DNA of 64,000 bases, from contig NC_080564.1 in the NCBI RefSeq assembly GCF_030253575.1, forward strand, positions 2,958,501 through 3,022,500. The letters run 5' to 3'. Source of the DNA: Rhododendron vialii (lineage: Eukaryota; Streptophyta; Magnoliopsida; Ericales; Ericaceae). Under the pieces are notes generated by a model, which was not told the origin of the DNA, did not search any database, and saw only the letters and a program-made list of their open reading frames with translations. The position numbers and the translations under genes were made by a program. Shown here one piece after another: positions 45,444 through 57,277 of the stretch (the stretch's first letter is position 1; every line of letters starts with the position of its first letter).

Positions 45444-45828
45444 CGAGCTATGCTATATGCAAGGAAAACTTGCAAGCAACCGAGTATGGAAAAATGTGTT
45501 TGGATTCATTTCGGATCTCATAAAAATCTAAAAAAATATCTATAAATTTTTAAATATTATTCTGTGAGGTCCCGTGAAAATCAGTTCTAACGGATATCAG
45601 TAAGTATTATTTTTAAATTTATAAAACTGAAACTGCTCAATTTGTATATACGAATTCAAAAGTAATACTTACCGATATCCGTTGGAGCTGGTTTTTTACA
45701 TAGTCCCATAAAATAATATTTAAAAATTTATTGATATTTTTCTAAATTTTTGTGGAATCCGAAATGAATCCAAACAAGTTTTTTCTTACGTGGTTTCTTG
45801 CAAGTTTTCCTTACGCATAGAATTTCCG
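45444..45828. mobile_element. Mutator-like foldback MITE with 9-bp target duplication
   Basis: 385-bp hairpin. Arms AAGGAAAACTTGCAAG and CTTGCAAGTTTTCCTT lie near the ends. GCTTGAAGT flanks both sides (45435-45443 and 45829-45837). The matching site upstream of copy D lacks the element. A 9-bp duplication with long terminal inverted repeats fits the Mutator superfamily. Lies about 100 bp upstream of the SSL-C start, so it may sit in its promoter. Confidence 0.82.
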
Positions 45829-46249
45829 GCTTGAAGTTTTCCACTACTTTTCTTTCTTTTTTTTCACAGTTTATACATCACCGGTTAGTGGAATGTTAGT
45901 ATGTTGATCAACTGGGAGTTCAAAGACTATATATGAGTTATAACCCTAAATTCCAAACTGTCCCTCGTGAGGCTCGAACTCATGCCTCTACTGAAAGGGA
46001 CATGAGACAATCAACTTCACGAAGCTTGTTTCTCCACGCTATTTTTCAAGAACTGCATTTAATTATGGGACGTAGATGTGATTGAAATATGACTGATAGG
46101 CGTGTACTTTTCTTTTCTTTTTTGAGGACCACAAACAATAATCAATTGCATATCATAATGAAATCTCGTTAACATATGATTGATAGCGTGTACTTTTCAT
46201 TTGTGCTCAAGTTTAGTTAATGGAATCTCGTTAACTTGTTAACAAGTGT

Positions 46250-46575
46250 TGATGTACATGGGCTTGTGCAGGAGTCGAAATCCACTTTGAGGTCTCACAA
46301 AAATGATCAAGATTGTTCAATTTGTTTGAAACATATTTTTACGAGTCCTTATAAAAAATCAGCTCATTTGGATATCGATAAAAATTTGATCGATTTTCAA
46401 CCCTAAATTTGCAAAAACAAAAATTGAATGAATTAATCAAACGCTTACCGATATTCCACTGAGTTGATTATTTTAAAGGAATTTTTAAAGTAATTATTTT
46501 AAACAAATTCAATAGTTTCAATAATTAATGTGGGATCCAAAAATGGGTCTCATGCAAGTTGGTGCACCCATAGTT
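46250..46575. mobile_element. Decayed foldback element shared by C and D flanks
   Basis: Left part CTTGTGCAGGAGTCGAAATC ... GAGGTCTCACAAAAATGATC ... AAAAATCAGCTCATTTGGAT. The right part is a loose mirror ending in GGGATCCAAAAATGGGTCTC and TGCAAGTTGGTGCACC. The counterpart at about 50640-50880 has lost the middle. It therefore predates the C/D duplication. Confidence 0.55.
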
Positions 46576-46880
46576 GAGGATATTTATGAATATTTTGGGG
46601 CCTAACGGCCTATGTTAATGATAGGTCACATTTCATACTTTATAGCAAATGATGTTAAGAAAAGAAAAGGTCGATCTGCTATGAGTTACTATTGATATTG
46701 AGATCTTTTACTAGAAGCATTGGCTTAAGAAAAGAAACTCATTTACCCAAAAAAGAGAGAAGAAACTCTTGAATGCAATTCCTTATGGTCACCTCATTAT
46801 TCAGCCTCAGTAACCCGTGATTAGAGTCGAACAGAATTCAATTGACACTAAAAGATTACATACACTAACAAGTGTATTAT

Positions 46881-49800
46881 TCAAAACTTCGTTACGGTAC
46901 CGGATACAGCAGGATGCCGAGTTAGATTGAGGCGAATAATGTGAGGTCTAAGTAGTGAACCGCAATATAAATGCTCCCCGATCTTTATTCCACCAGTAAT
47001 TAGTGACAATGCGGGGTCATAATAATGTGCAAGCGGTTTTCCTTCCAAATCAACAGCAAAAACCCCGGAGTTTTTCTCCATATGGGGCGTCTCTATGTAT
47101 TTCTCCACCATTGCCATAGCCTTTCTGATAAAAGGGTATCTCTGTGCTAGATCCAAAGCAACTGTAGTTCCCTGCAAAAACACGGCCATTTACCATGAGT
47201 AATGGTCGGTCTTATCCGCAGCCATTCCAAATTTAATACCACAGTACAAACCGATGATGCATGGAGAAAACTGGAGTGGTTGATTGGAAAGTAAAAGCAG
47301 GTGTTTGGCTTCTCAATACTGATATCTCCCAGTAAAGGCAGGTGTTTGGCCTATCAGGGATGAAAATCGCTCACGTATTGGGTGACTTAGTGGTACTTGT
47401 CGATACAAACTCAATTCACAACCAGGTCATAAGACTCGAGACCAATATTGATAATTCGCATTCTCTTTCGAGTGGATGATCTTACAAAAATTCTCCCAGT
47501 TACCTCCTTTCAAATTACAATCTTCGTCATTTTCTAGTTCATTGCAAATCACAGCTTCCTAATATGCCCTGCTCGTAAGCATTGCTTAGCCATTGAACTC
47601 CACAGTAACACAATCTTCGCACCGCTCCTCACTACTGGTATACAGTGAACATATTCGTGTGTGCAATGTTCAATGCAATGATGCATAATGTAAATGAAAG
47701 GAAAAGTTCGATTACCGAGGCTAGTGCAATCCAGTATAGGCCTTCTCCATCATACCGTATGTTGTCAGGAATGCCAGGCAAATTATCAATGAAAATATCA
47801 ACAGAACCTTTCTTTTCGCCTTGTATATAGTACCTTTTGCACCTCCTCCTGCAAATTTTAACTAAATAAATTCTGATTGAAAAGTTCAAAATTCAAACAT
47901 GTTTGGTGCTGTTAAACTGTTTTTTCCGTTTTCTATTTCTCCGCAACATTGAGAAGTTCGAAACACTCATTGCTTTCATATTCTCAAAATTCTAGAAACA
48001 ACTATTTGGTGTTTCTTGAAATGAGTTTTTTCTCAACAATAATTTGGCAAACAAGTTGTATTTTCTGCAAAATCAAAACAGAAAACGAACACAACAATAG
48101 CAAGGGAATCAGAACCTACATTAGGGTTTCACAAAAGACTACAAACTGTTGATCTGGTGAGACAGCAACTCCATTAGCAAAGTAGAGATCTCTCACCAGC
48201 ACTTGGGTCTGTTCGGTTGAGGGATCATAGCTCAAGAATCTACCGTAAGGTCTACCTTCCATCATATCCCATGTGACCTCATTTAAGTTGTGTTTGCTTG
48301 ATGCATCAGTAAAATAAATCATTCCCTCATCCGTAATGTCAACACCGTCGGTTAGCCTGAATTCCACGCCCTCAGCTTCGTTTGTCAACATTTCAAGCTG
48401 GCCGTCTCCAGTCACTCTTAACAGCCCCTGCACGAAAGAGAGTTTCACATGTTCAGATCATATGCTCATGGGCTTGAGGTGGATCGACCACCCAAGTTGC
48501 ACTACTGAATAACTACAGTCCCAGGATTGTAAGCATACATTTCTATAGTGGTTGAATCAGCTTTAGTGGTACGCCCAAACCGGCACGTTAGACCTAATTT
48601 GTTGGCAAGAAATTGCAATATCGATATCTTCAGACACATGATACACATATGGTTTGAAACTCATAGTCACTCAAAGACTTGAGTGTTAAGTTCATCCATT
48701 GTATATTAAGAGCTACCCTTTTTTTTTCTTTCATTTTTTTATCCAATGCGGTACTACTCTTTAAGCATGGCAGCGAACTAAATTATGCAATCCTATAAAT
48801 GATGAATGTACACATTTTTTTTGATTATGTAAGAATCTCTCAAAAAGTAAATAGGGCAATATAGAAGGAACTTTTTGTAATTCTCTCTGCTAAAGGATAA
48901 AGAAAACCAGTACATTACTCAAAAGAGAACCCCTTTAGTCAATTCCAGACATCACCAAATTGGATTATTCCAACCTACCAATCCTTTCTCCATCTTGCTT
49001 GCATCTGGAAGGAAAAATTATTGGGTGCTCGTGGAGCACTGCCATTTGATGCCCCAACATTTTCTTTCACCACACATTTATGAGGGTTCAAAATTAAGTG
49101 TATAGACTTGATACAACTCTGTGATGGAGGAGGGTGCTGAGACACCATCTGAGGCACCACCTGAGGCACCAGGTGATGGATTCCTAAAACCACTTGATAA
49201 TTACCCAGACTTTACTATGATAGATGACTTTTCGATTAACACTTGTCCAACTACAAGTCTTACACAGAAGGGCCAGAACCCAAAAAAAAAAACCTACAAG
49301 CCAAACTCAAGTACAGAAGTACGTGGATTGATGTGTATGGATAAGAGTAAGTCTACAGTTACCGATCGGGAAATCCCGATCGGAATCCCGACGCCCCGCC
49401 GGACACGCTACGGCCACCGGACGGCCGATCCGATCCGTCCAATAGTTCTTAAAAAAAAAACCAAGTGGGCCTCCACGAGAATAAACAGCATCCGACGTGT
49501 GTAAGTGGCCGATCCAAGCACTCCTTTTTTTGGCCGATCCAAACACTCCGTTTTTGGATCAAACTGCCCATCATCTATATCAAACTGCTCCAAAAACAGT
49601 TGTGTTCAGAATTGCGAGCACGACAAAAGTACAAAAAGCACACGTTATTATCTAACCTTATCGGCGTCAGCAATGATAACGTCGTCGTCGTGTCCCAGAA
49701 CTAGCCCAAGAGGTCTGCCACCGGTGTTGACCCAGCTCTCCACCACCGAGTCCGTCGCGGACTCGTTCACCGTGACTCGCTTGATCCACCCGTCATAACA

Positions 49801-50088
49801 ACCCGTGTATATGACTCCCGTTTTCGGGTCGTAAGCGAGGTCTTCTGGTCCCAACAGCTGGCCTTCCCCGATCCGCTCCGACCCGTGGAGCAAATGTGGG
49901 TTTTGCAGCGGGACGGAAACGGGCTGACCAGAGAACTCGTGGGTGGGGAGAGGAGCCGGGTCGAACGAGTCGAGCTGGTAGAGGATCACGGCGGCTGTTA
50001 TGGGGACCAGAAGGGACAGTAGGAAGGTTTTGCGAGAAAAGATGGTGGTGGTCCTCCGAGTTGGGTGAGTTGGGTTTGACTCGGACAT
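46881..50088 (-). CDS. Strictosidine synthase-like protein, copy D
   Basis: Near-duplicate of copy C. Exons: 50088-49657, 48427-48120, 47848-47716, 47171-46881; GT-AG, in phase; 387 residues. The start chosen is the ATG at 50088 ([17 protein letters not shown]), which matches copies A and C; an in-frame ATG 93 bp upstream (50181) would add an unconserved extension. Membrane anchor [16 protein letters not shown], then [16 protein letters not shown]. Propeller landmarks as in C with few changes (RFLSYDP for RFMSYDP, FCETLM for FCETIM, GEHLYC for GDHLYC, final TKF for TKS). Introns and 3' flank also match C, so the duplication is recent. No damage. Intron 1 (48428-49656) contains no mobile element recognised. 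Confidence 0.91.
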
Positions 50089-50987
50089 TTTTAGGGGTGT
50101 GGAAAAATGACTCAGGTTTTTGCAGGCAAGAGTATGAATTATTGCAAACCTTTGGGATGAACAGATGGTTGTGAATGGCACTGCTTGAAGACTTGAAGTC
50201 TTCCACTACTTTTCTTTCTTTTTTTTCACACTTTATACATCACCTGGTTGCTGGGATATTAGTATGTTGATTAATTGGGGGTTTAAAAGCTATCTATAAC
50301 CAGAACTCCGAATCGCTCTTCACGAGGTTTGAACTCAAGCCTCCATTGAATGGGGACATGAGACAATCAACTTTACCAAATTTGGTTTTTCCACGCTATC
50401 TTTCAAGAGCTGCATTTAATTATGGAACGGAGCTCATACACATGTGTGAGAGATGTGATTAAAATATGATTGATAGGTGTGTACTTTTATTTTCTTTTTT
50501 GAGGAACACAAACATAATTGCATATCATGATGGAATCTCATGTGAGTGTAGGTGTGTATTTGAGTGTAAAAATGGGCGTGTCACTAGAATTATTGTTTAG
50601 TTAATGGAATCTCGTTAACTTGTTAACAAGTATTGATGTACATGGGCTTGTGCAGGAGTTGGAACCCACGTTGAGGTCTCACAAAAATGATCAGGATTGT
50701 TCAATTTGTTTGAAACATATTTTTACAGAATCCTTGTAAAAAAATCAGCTCATTTGGATACCGGTAAGAGTTTGATCGATTTTCAACCCTGAATTTGCAA
50801 GAAACAAATTCAATAGTTTCAGTAATTAGTATGGGATCCAAAAATGGGTGTCATGCAAGCTGGTGCATCCATAGTTGAGGATATTTATAAATATATTTTG
50901 GGGCCTAATGGCCTATGTTAATGATAGGTCACATTTCATACTTTATAGCAAATGATGTTAAGAAAAGAAAATGTTGATCAGCAGTCT

Positions 50988-51355
50988 TGTTTGATAATCA
51001 TTTCATTTCTTATTTTCTGTTTTCATTTTTAAAATTTTCAAAATTTAGAACTAAAAGTTTATTTGGTTGTCTATTTTCATTTTTAAAAATTAAAATGAGT
51101 TTTCTAAATTTTTGAAAATTGAGAAAGTACCAAAAGTCTACTTTCACTTCTTGTAAAAATAAAAAATCGACTGCCAAATCCTGGAAGGCGCGTTCCGCTT
51201 CTCCTTATATCAATCGACTTCTCCTTATTTCAGTCTTCCCCAGATCCATTGATCTCTCTTGATCCCACTGTTTTCAAGCGGCTGAAAGGTCTCTCTCTGA
51301 AACCGGCTGAAAGCTCTCTCTCTCTCTCTGAAAGGTCTCTCTGAAACCAGCTGAA

Positions 51356-51408
<53 letters not shown>

Positions 51409-51595
51409 GTATCATTTGGAAATTAGTGGAGAAATTATAAGAGAGACATTTTTAAGAAAAGTAAAAATTGGTTAAAAATTTTTTTTTTTTTTGAAAACAG
51501 GTTGACACCAACATTTTTTTTTTTTTTTTAGGAAGCGTAGAAATTGATTTTAGCAAATAGAAAACAGAAAAGTGACAGTGTTACCAAACATAGCC
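50988..51595. mobile_element. Possible hAT-like non-autonomous element
   Basis: Ends TTGTTTGATAATCATTTC and GTGTTACCAAACATAGCC are loose inverted repeats of the TTTGGTAACAC type. Inner TTATTTTCTGTTTTCATTTT faces AAATAGAAAACAGAAAAGTG. It splits a segment that is continuous at the C/D junction. Contains a (CT)n run at 51358-51406. Exact ends uncertain. Confidence 0.5.
51358..51406. repeat. (CT)n microsatellite
   Basis: About 24 CT dinucleotides, with shorter CT runs interspersed with GAAACCAGCTGAAAGGT just to the left (51290-51357). Confidence 0.95.
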
Positions 51596-52175
51596 TATGA
51601 GTTACTTTCTTTTATTTTTTTTTGGAGGAAGATAAAACATATTCCTATGAGTTACTTATGAGAGAGGTAATTCAACTCACTGGCATGAAAATACATACAG
51701 TATATTGATATATTGAGATCTTTTACTAGAAGCAAATGGCTCCTATACTAACTTCTTTTATAATCAAGTATCAACTTCTTTTAAATCAGGTATCTCGGTT
51801 ATCTTACGCGTATAACTGGACTAATCTTGGGGCCCATAAACCTACCGTCCGCTAGCAGAAGCCCTACTAGAAGTCGGAGCAAATGCTCCGTATGAAATTA
51901 GAACTTGGCATTCTGCGTCATAGAATTAGAACCACAATAACAGGGACCAACAAGGACAATCACCCATGTGTTGCAAACATGCATGAAATCAAATTCTTAT
52001 AACATGGAGCGGATCAATACTACTATACATCAACGGATAAGATCCAGCGGCACACATTTTAAAGACAAATAAATTTGAAAAAAGGGATGGCAACTTAGCA
52101 TTGATTATTTACACGCCATAAATACAAGACTGGACTGTGGAGAGAGAGAGAGACGGCGCAAATCCTCAGGTGAAG

Positions 52176-52228
52176 TCACTTGTTAAATGGCAACCTGGCA
52201 ATAGAGTTGGGTGGGAAACTGAAAAACC

Positions 52229-52260
<32 letters not shown>

Positions 52261-55200
52261 CTCAGAACAATACTGACCTGAGGTTCTTGGATGGCTTCTT
52301 GTAAAAACCACCATGGACCATCTTTTGATAATAATCTGCAAAAAATAAAAGGACGGTTCCAGTGACAGGAAAATATGAGACCCATAAGATATGATTTTTA
52401 CTAAGGAGGGCGTTGTAAGATAGTTAAACAAACTCAACATATTCCCGAACAAAGCAGGAGACGGACACGGGGTTAATGTGTGTGAAAAGGAAAAAGATAA
52501 TTTAATTTTGCATACCAACTAAGGTTTTGAGCTTTTAACTTTCTCTCTCTAACTTTCCTCTCTCTCTCTCTGGTAACTAGGGTATCCTTTCGGCCGCCGC
52601 CGCCTGGGGGGAGGCGCCGCCGTCCCTCCTCCCCCGGGCTCCCCTGTCCTCTATTTCTCCGCTCTACCTCTCTCTCCCTCCTCCTCCTCTTCCAGCATCG
52701 ATCTCCTTTCCCCTCCCCATTTCTGCGTTTCTGGGCCACCGCTCTCCTCCGCGTAGGAGGGTGGGGCGGTTGCTGTCGGCTCCGACCGGAGGTCTCCCTG
52801 GTCTCCTCCGGATGCCTAGCGGCGTTGGGTGGCCTATCTTGTGCTGCGGTGGTGGTGGTGGTGGGGGGTTGGAGATGTAGATCTGTTCGAGGTGGGTGGT
52901 GGTGGAGGGCGGCAGTTTGGGTATCTGGAGGTGTAGCTAGTTTTTATTCCTAACCTTGTTTTGTAGGTGTCTTATTTCCAAAATCGATCGGTAAAGATGG
53001 CGATCTTTGTTCGGTGGTGGTACAGTCCGGCGGTAGTGAGGTGGATGCGGCTCCCATGTTTGTCTGCTCTGGTCATTATGTGTGCCGAAGTCCGGTCGGC
53101 GGCCGTCTAAGCTCTCAATCGGGCGAGGGGCTGGTATCTCGTTGCTCTGGTGTGGCATTGTTGCTGATGAAGATTGGATTTTCTGATGATATTTGTGTTG
53201 CAGGGGACTGTTTGGGTTTGCTGTTGTTGTTGGTTGTGGTCTGGCCCTCAGTCCCTGCCTGCTCCGGCCTTCATTGCCATAGGCCGGTTCCCGCCGCAGG
53301 CCTCTACATCTGGGAGAGGCCGGCTTGACTTAACGGCAAGGTTGGGCTCCGGTGATTTGTGCGGTAGTGGTTGCCGGTGTTGTTAGGGTTTTGTGGTTTG
53401 GTTAGGGTGGGCCGGCCCAGGTTTGGGCCGGATTTAGGCGTTTGGACTTTTTTGATTTATTTGGGTGCTGGATTATGCTGTATTGTCTTATTTTGTTATG
53501 ATCCCTTGTAGACCTTTGGGTGTTTTGGGCTATGCCCTTGTGGTGTATTTTCCAATTCTTTGTTGGATTCCCTTCCCCGTGTCTTAATAAAATTTCATCT
53601 TTTGCCGATAAAAAAAAAAAAACTAAATTCTTACTTAGAGAAGTCTCAAGTACTCAAAAACAGATGACAAGTTTGTTTTAAGCGTTCAGGGTTCCAAGTA
53701 TTCATGGAAAATAGCAATTGGACATGTTGGACATTGACGCATACAAGGTTGTATTCTTTTGACCTTCCTGTTATATGTTTGGCACCTTCAAATTAGATCA
53801 AACACTGTGCACTAATTGAAAATTAACGTAGGCATCCCAATTATGCGAAAAGTAGTGAAAACTTGACCATATGTTTCCATCATATTGTCAAGGGAAAAGA
53901 AAATGCAATTCCGTATAGTTACCTCAAATATCCAGCCACAGTACGCAAGCCCATGAAAAGTGTCAAACCAAACCAAACTCCCGAAAGCCCGATAACCGAA
54001 GGAGCATAGAGCAGAAAAGCTGATGACATTGCCCCAACTATCATCTAAATATCATGCAAATTATAGTCAATTTTTGGTCATGCCAATCTACAACTACTAA
54101 ATTATGGGCCCAAACAGGGCGGTCACTCACCATGGAGCTGGCAGCATATGAGAAGTCTGAAACACCATAGTGGAGACCATCAAAAATGTAAGCAAGAGCA
54201 TTGACAGGCTGACTGGCACTAACAAACTGCAAAACATTTAGATGGAAGCTCACTAGATAGACCTGAAGAAGACACCCAAAGCAAAAGCAGATAGGGATCC
54301 ATACCAGTAAGACAGATCTGATAATATCTAGTACTTCTTTGTCATTGGTGAACAGCGTGGCTAAAGAACTAAATGACACACCCAATGCGACTGCTAGGAA
54401 AATGCCCGTAAACAATCCTGTCTGAATAAATAAACACAATTACATGAATAAAACGAATGAAAAAAAGTAATACTAACAAACAAGGAAACTGAGGAACAGA
54501 AAAAAGTAAGAAGAAAATAAGTCACCTTTAAAGCAAAAAAAGTAATCTCTCTAACGGTCTTGTAGTCACCTTTTGCAAAATAACTGGCAATAAGAGCCTG
54601 CAAAATACGGATTTCTCATTACGGACCACAAAAACACACAAAGGAATGGAAAAATTGTGGGTTATAATAATACAGAAATCATAAAAGTCTAGATCTCGTT
54701 GGATATAAGTATGCATGACATTAATCTCCGTTATACAAATCATGAATGTAAACTTGAAAGGGATGATAACATGAGGAACCCTGGATCATAATCCAGTCCC
54801 CAGAGTCAAAACTTGAAATCGATCTTCCTCTTGTTAAATCCAGAAAACTCTCCCCAAGGGTCTTCCATAGCAAATGTGTTCACTAAAATTGGCAGTATTT
54901 GTACAGTACAACAAGGGCAGGTCAACAGATTCATTCAAAATCACAGAAAAGCAAATGAGCAGAGAAGAAGCAAAATTTGTAGCTGCATACCTGACCAGAC
55001 GAAGCTTGGGCATCCGCAAGGAGAGATACAGATAACCACACTTGCAAACATATCTGATGGGCAGCCATGGCTATTGGTCCTTGGCGAGCAGCCATGGATG
55101 TGCTCAAAGTAATCGTCATTACGGCAGCAAGAGTTCTCCCAAGCAGAAAACCACCTGAATAGCAAATATAAGGAAAGGAAAACAGCCAATTTTTCAGGAC

Positions 55201-57224
55201 ATAAAAGGCTCTATACTCTTTACGAAGGCTCCGGGCCTCTGACTAGGAACATTACCACCATGCAAAAACAGTAATCCCCAAAAATCCAAAATGGGTTTAT
55301 GTTTCCCACTTGACCATTTGACAATTGACTTCAGAGTAGAAATTAAACAACTTGAGGTAAAAAGGAATCTTTTTAATTCTTTTGAGGCGGCTGTAGACCT
55401 GTGAAGCATGTAGCTTCCTTTCTTTGGAGTTGAGTTGGGTGATACCTGCTATTCTAGAGACCTCGAGCAAAAGACTCAAATGATGACAGTAATAAGTGCC
55501 ACTGGATCTCAATCTAATCCAGCTATTCCAGTAACAAGGACTCACCAGATCTTATGTAGCCACCAAAATCCAAATCCTTAATATTGGGTAGCAAAAGTAC
55601 AGTCCTCTTATTAAGATGCCAAATCATCAAAATGGTGACAATGTATCTGACAAATAAGAAAAAAACATAGAAATGTCAGTGTGCTACTAATACAATTATA
55701 ATAGAGGTGGCAGTCAAACAGTGAAAGAAGAGGAAGTCAGAGAGTGAAAGGACATACTGAGATGCAATTGTGGAAATGGCTGCCCCAGTTACCCCCAAGC
55801 GAAAATAGTACATAAGTATGGGGAAGAATAAAACAGCTGCAAAATTTCCAAGTCCTGCACATTTGGTGACTCAAACTATTGAGTTCTGTAAGGAAATTTC
55901 CCAACTGTCTTAACTGCAAATCTAGCTACCTGGATGGGGACAATCCAATGACAACTTTACAAGCTTTTTTCTCTTGCAAAAATATTGCAACAGCTTTCAT
56001 TGGAGCTAATGGGGATAGTAAAAAGGGACAAAACAATTCTTATGTGCCCGGAGACTGATTGAGCCACAGAGGTATCTTAGAAGTCTTGGATAACATTAAA
56101 ACTCCAAAATAGTACTCTAAGTACTCTTGGGTGATTCCAATATTATCTAAATTCTATAATCATTAGAATTGTTTTCTCCACAATAGACTCTGAGAATATA
56201 CAAAATAATACTTGCCTAGACATAGGACAGGGGTTTTTGTGTCCTTAAACCCACGGAAGATGCCTTGAATTGCAAGAGAAAGAACAACTGCTGGAGCACC
56301 AAGCGCTCTAAGCCGAAGAAAGTGCTGTGCTGCAATGCGCATAGGTGAAGCCTGTTAAAGAAATCAAATTTAGTAAAAGACTTCCACGTAAATAGAAAAA
56401 TGGAGTATACATGGTTGCATGAAATTCTGAAACAAACGTAATGGGAAAATCAGATGTGCCCCAGGAATGCAGTGACAACTATGTGCCTAAAATGTTGATA
56501 ACTTATGTAAACTTATATAAACAAGAAATAAGTGTTACTTACTGCTGATATACCCATAATGTTGAGAAACAGCCCAGATCCCAAATACAATGCTAAAGCT
56601 TCGCATATGCCAATTCCAGCAGCTAAAAGTAAGGCAGTTGAGACTGAGGATAGTGGCTTTCTTTCATCTGTTTCACCTCAAACGAGCAAATGCACATCAT
56701 TAATTCTCTTTATTTCTTTATCGTTGAGTCTTTGATGCTTGAAAGATAGAACTCCATGTTGCTCCCATTCTAATTTTACCTGTAGTGGATTCCTTTCCTG
56801 CATTTTTGGAGATGTCTTCAGCTACAAATGAAGTCGCAATACTAAGGAGAGGGATGTTGAATACCTTCGATACTATGTTAAATATAGAAATCGAAACTCC
56901 TGCTGATGCCAACTCCAAGGGACCTTTTCAACACAAGTTTACGAGCTCATCAAGCAGTGAAGTGGGGGAAAAAAATGGAAAAGCGACAGAAACATGCACG
57001 GTCAGGGTTGGAGTACTGATATACCAGACCAGAAATTGAAAGCAAAAAAATGTCAAACATTGAATGACAAGCTAAAGTCCCTGCAACCAATTAGGTATTT
57101 AGCAAAGGATTATTCAATCCGTAAACTCACCTTGAAGAATCTAGAATGAAATTTTTTTCATAAAAGTGACTTGGTCTTTTACCAAAACCTAAGAATTAGA
57201 TAACATAAAACAAAAAAGCTACCA

Positions 57225-57277
<53 letters not shown>

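Larger units (their letters stand above)
45341..46880. other. Spacer between SSL-C 5' end and SSL-D 3' end
   Basis: Homologous to the region upstream of copy D (50089-50990), which marks it as the C/D duplication junction region. Contains the Mutator-like MITE 45444-45828 and a decayed foldback at about 46250-46575 that is also present, with an internal deletion, at 50630-50880. Confidence 0.6.
50089..52175. other. Spacer upstream of SSL-D, with element and (CT)n
   Basis: 50200-50980 matches the spacer upstream of copy C. An AT-rich insertion follows (about 50988-51595), then sequence resembling that beyond the junction in C (GAGATCTTTTACTAGAAGCA, about 51714, compare 46700). The remainder to 52175 holds nothing recognised. 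Confidence 0.55.

Noticed and set aside
50089-50181. Upstream in-frame ATG extending SSL-D by 31 residues
   Set aside because: The extension is not shared with copy A and would bury the membrane anchor; the ATG at 50088 matches A and C.
53014-53386. Plus-strand frames in GC-rich DNA resembling a secreted protein
   Set aside because: They lie inside a retroelement-like insertion; leucine/valine-rich composition follows from GT-rich sequence.
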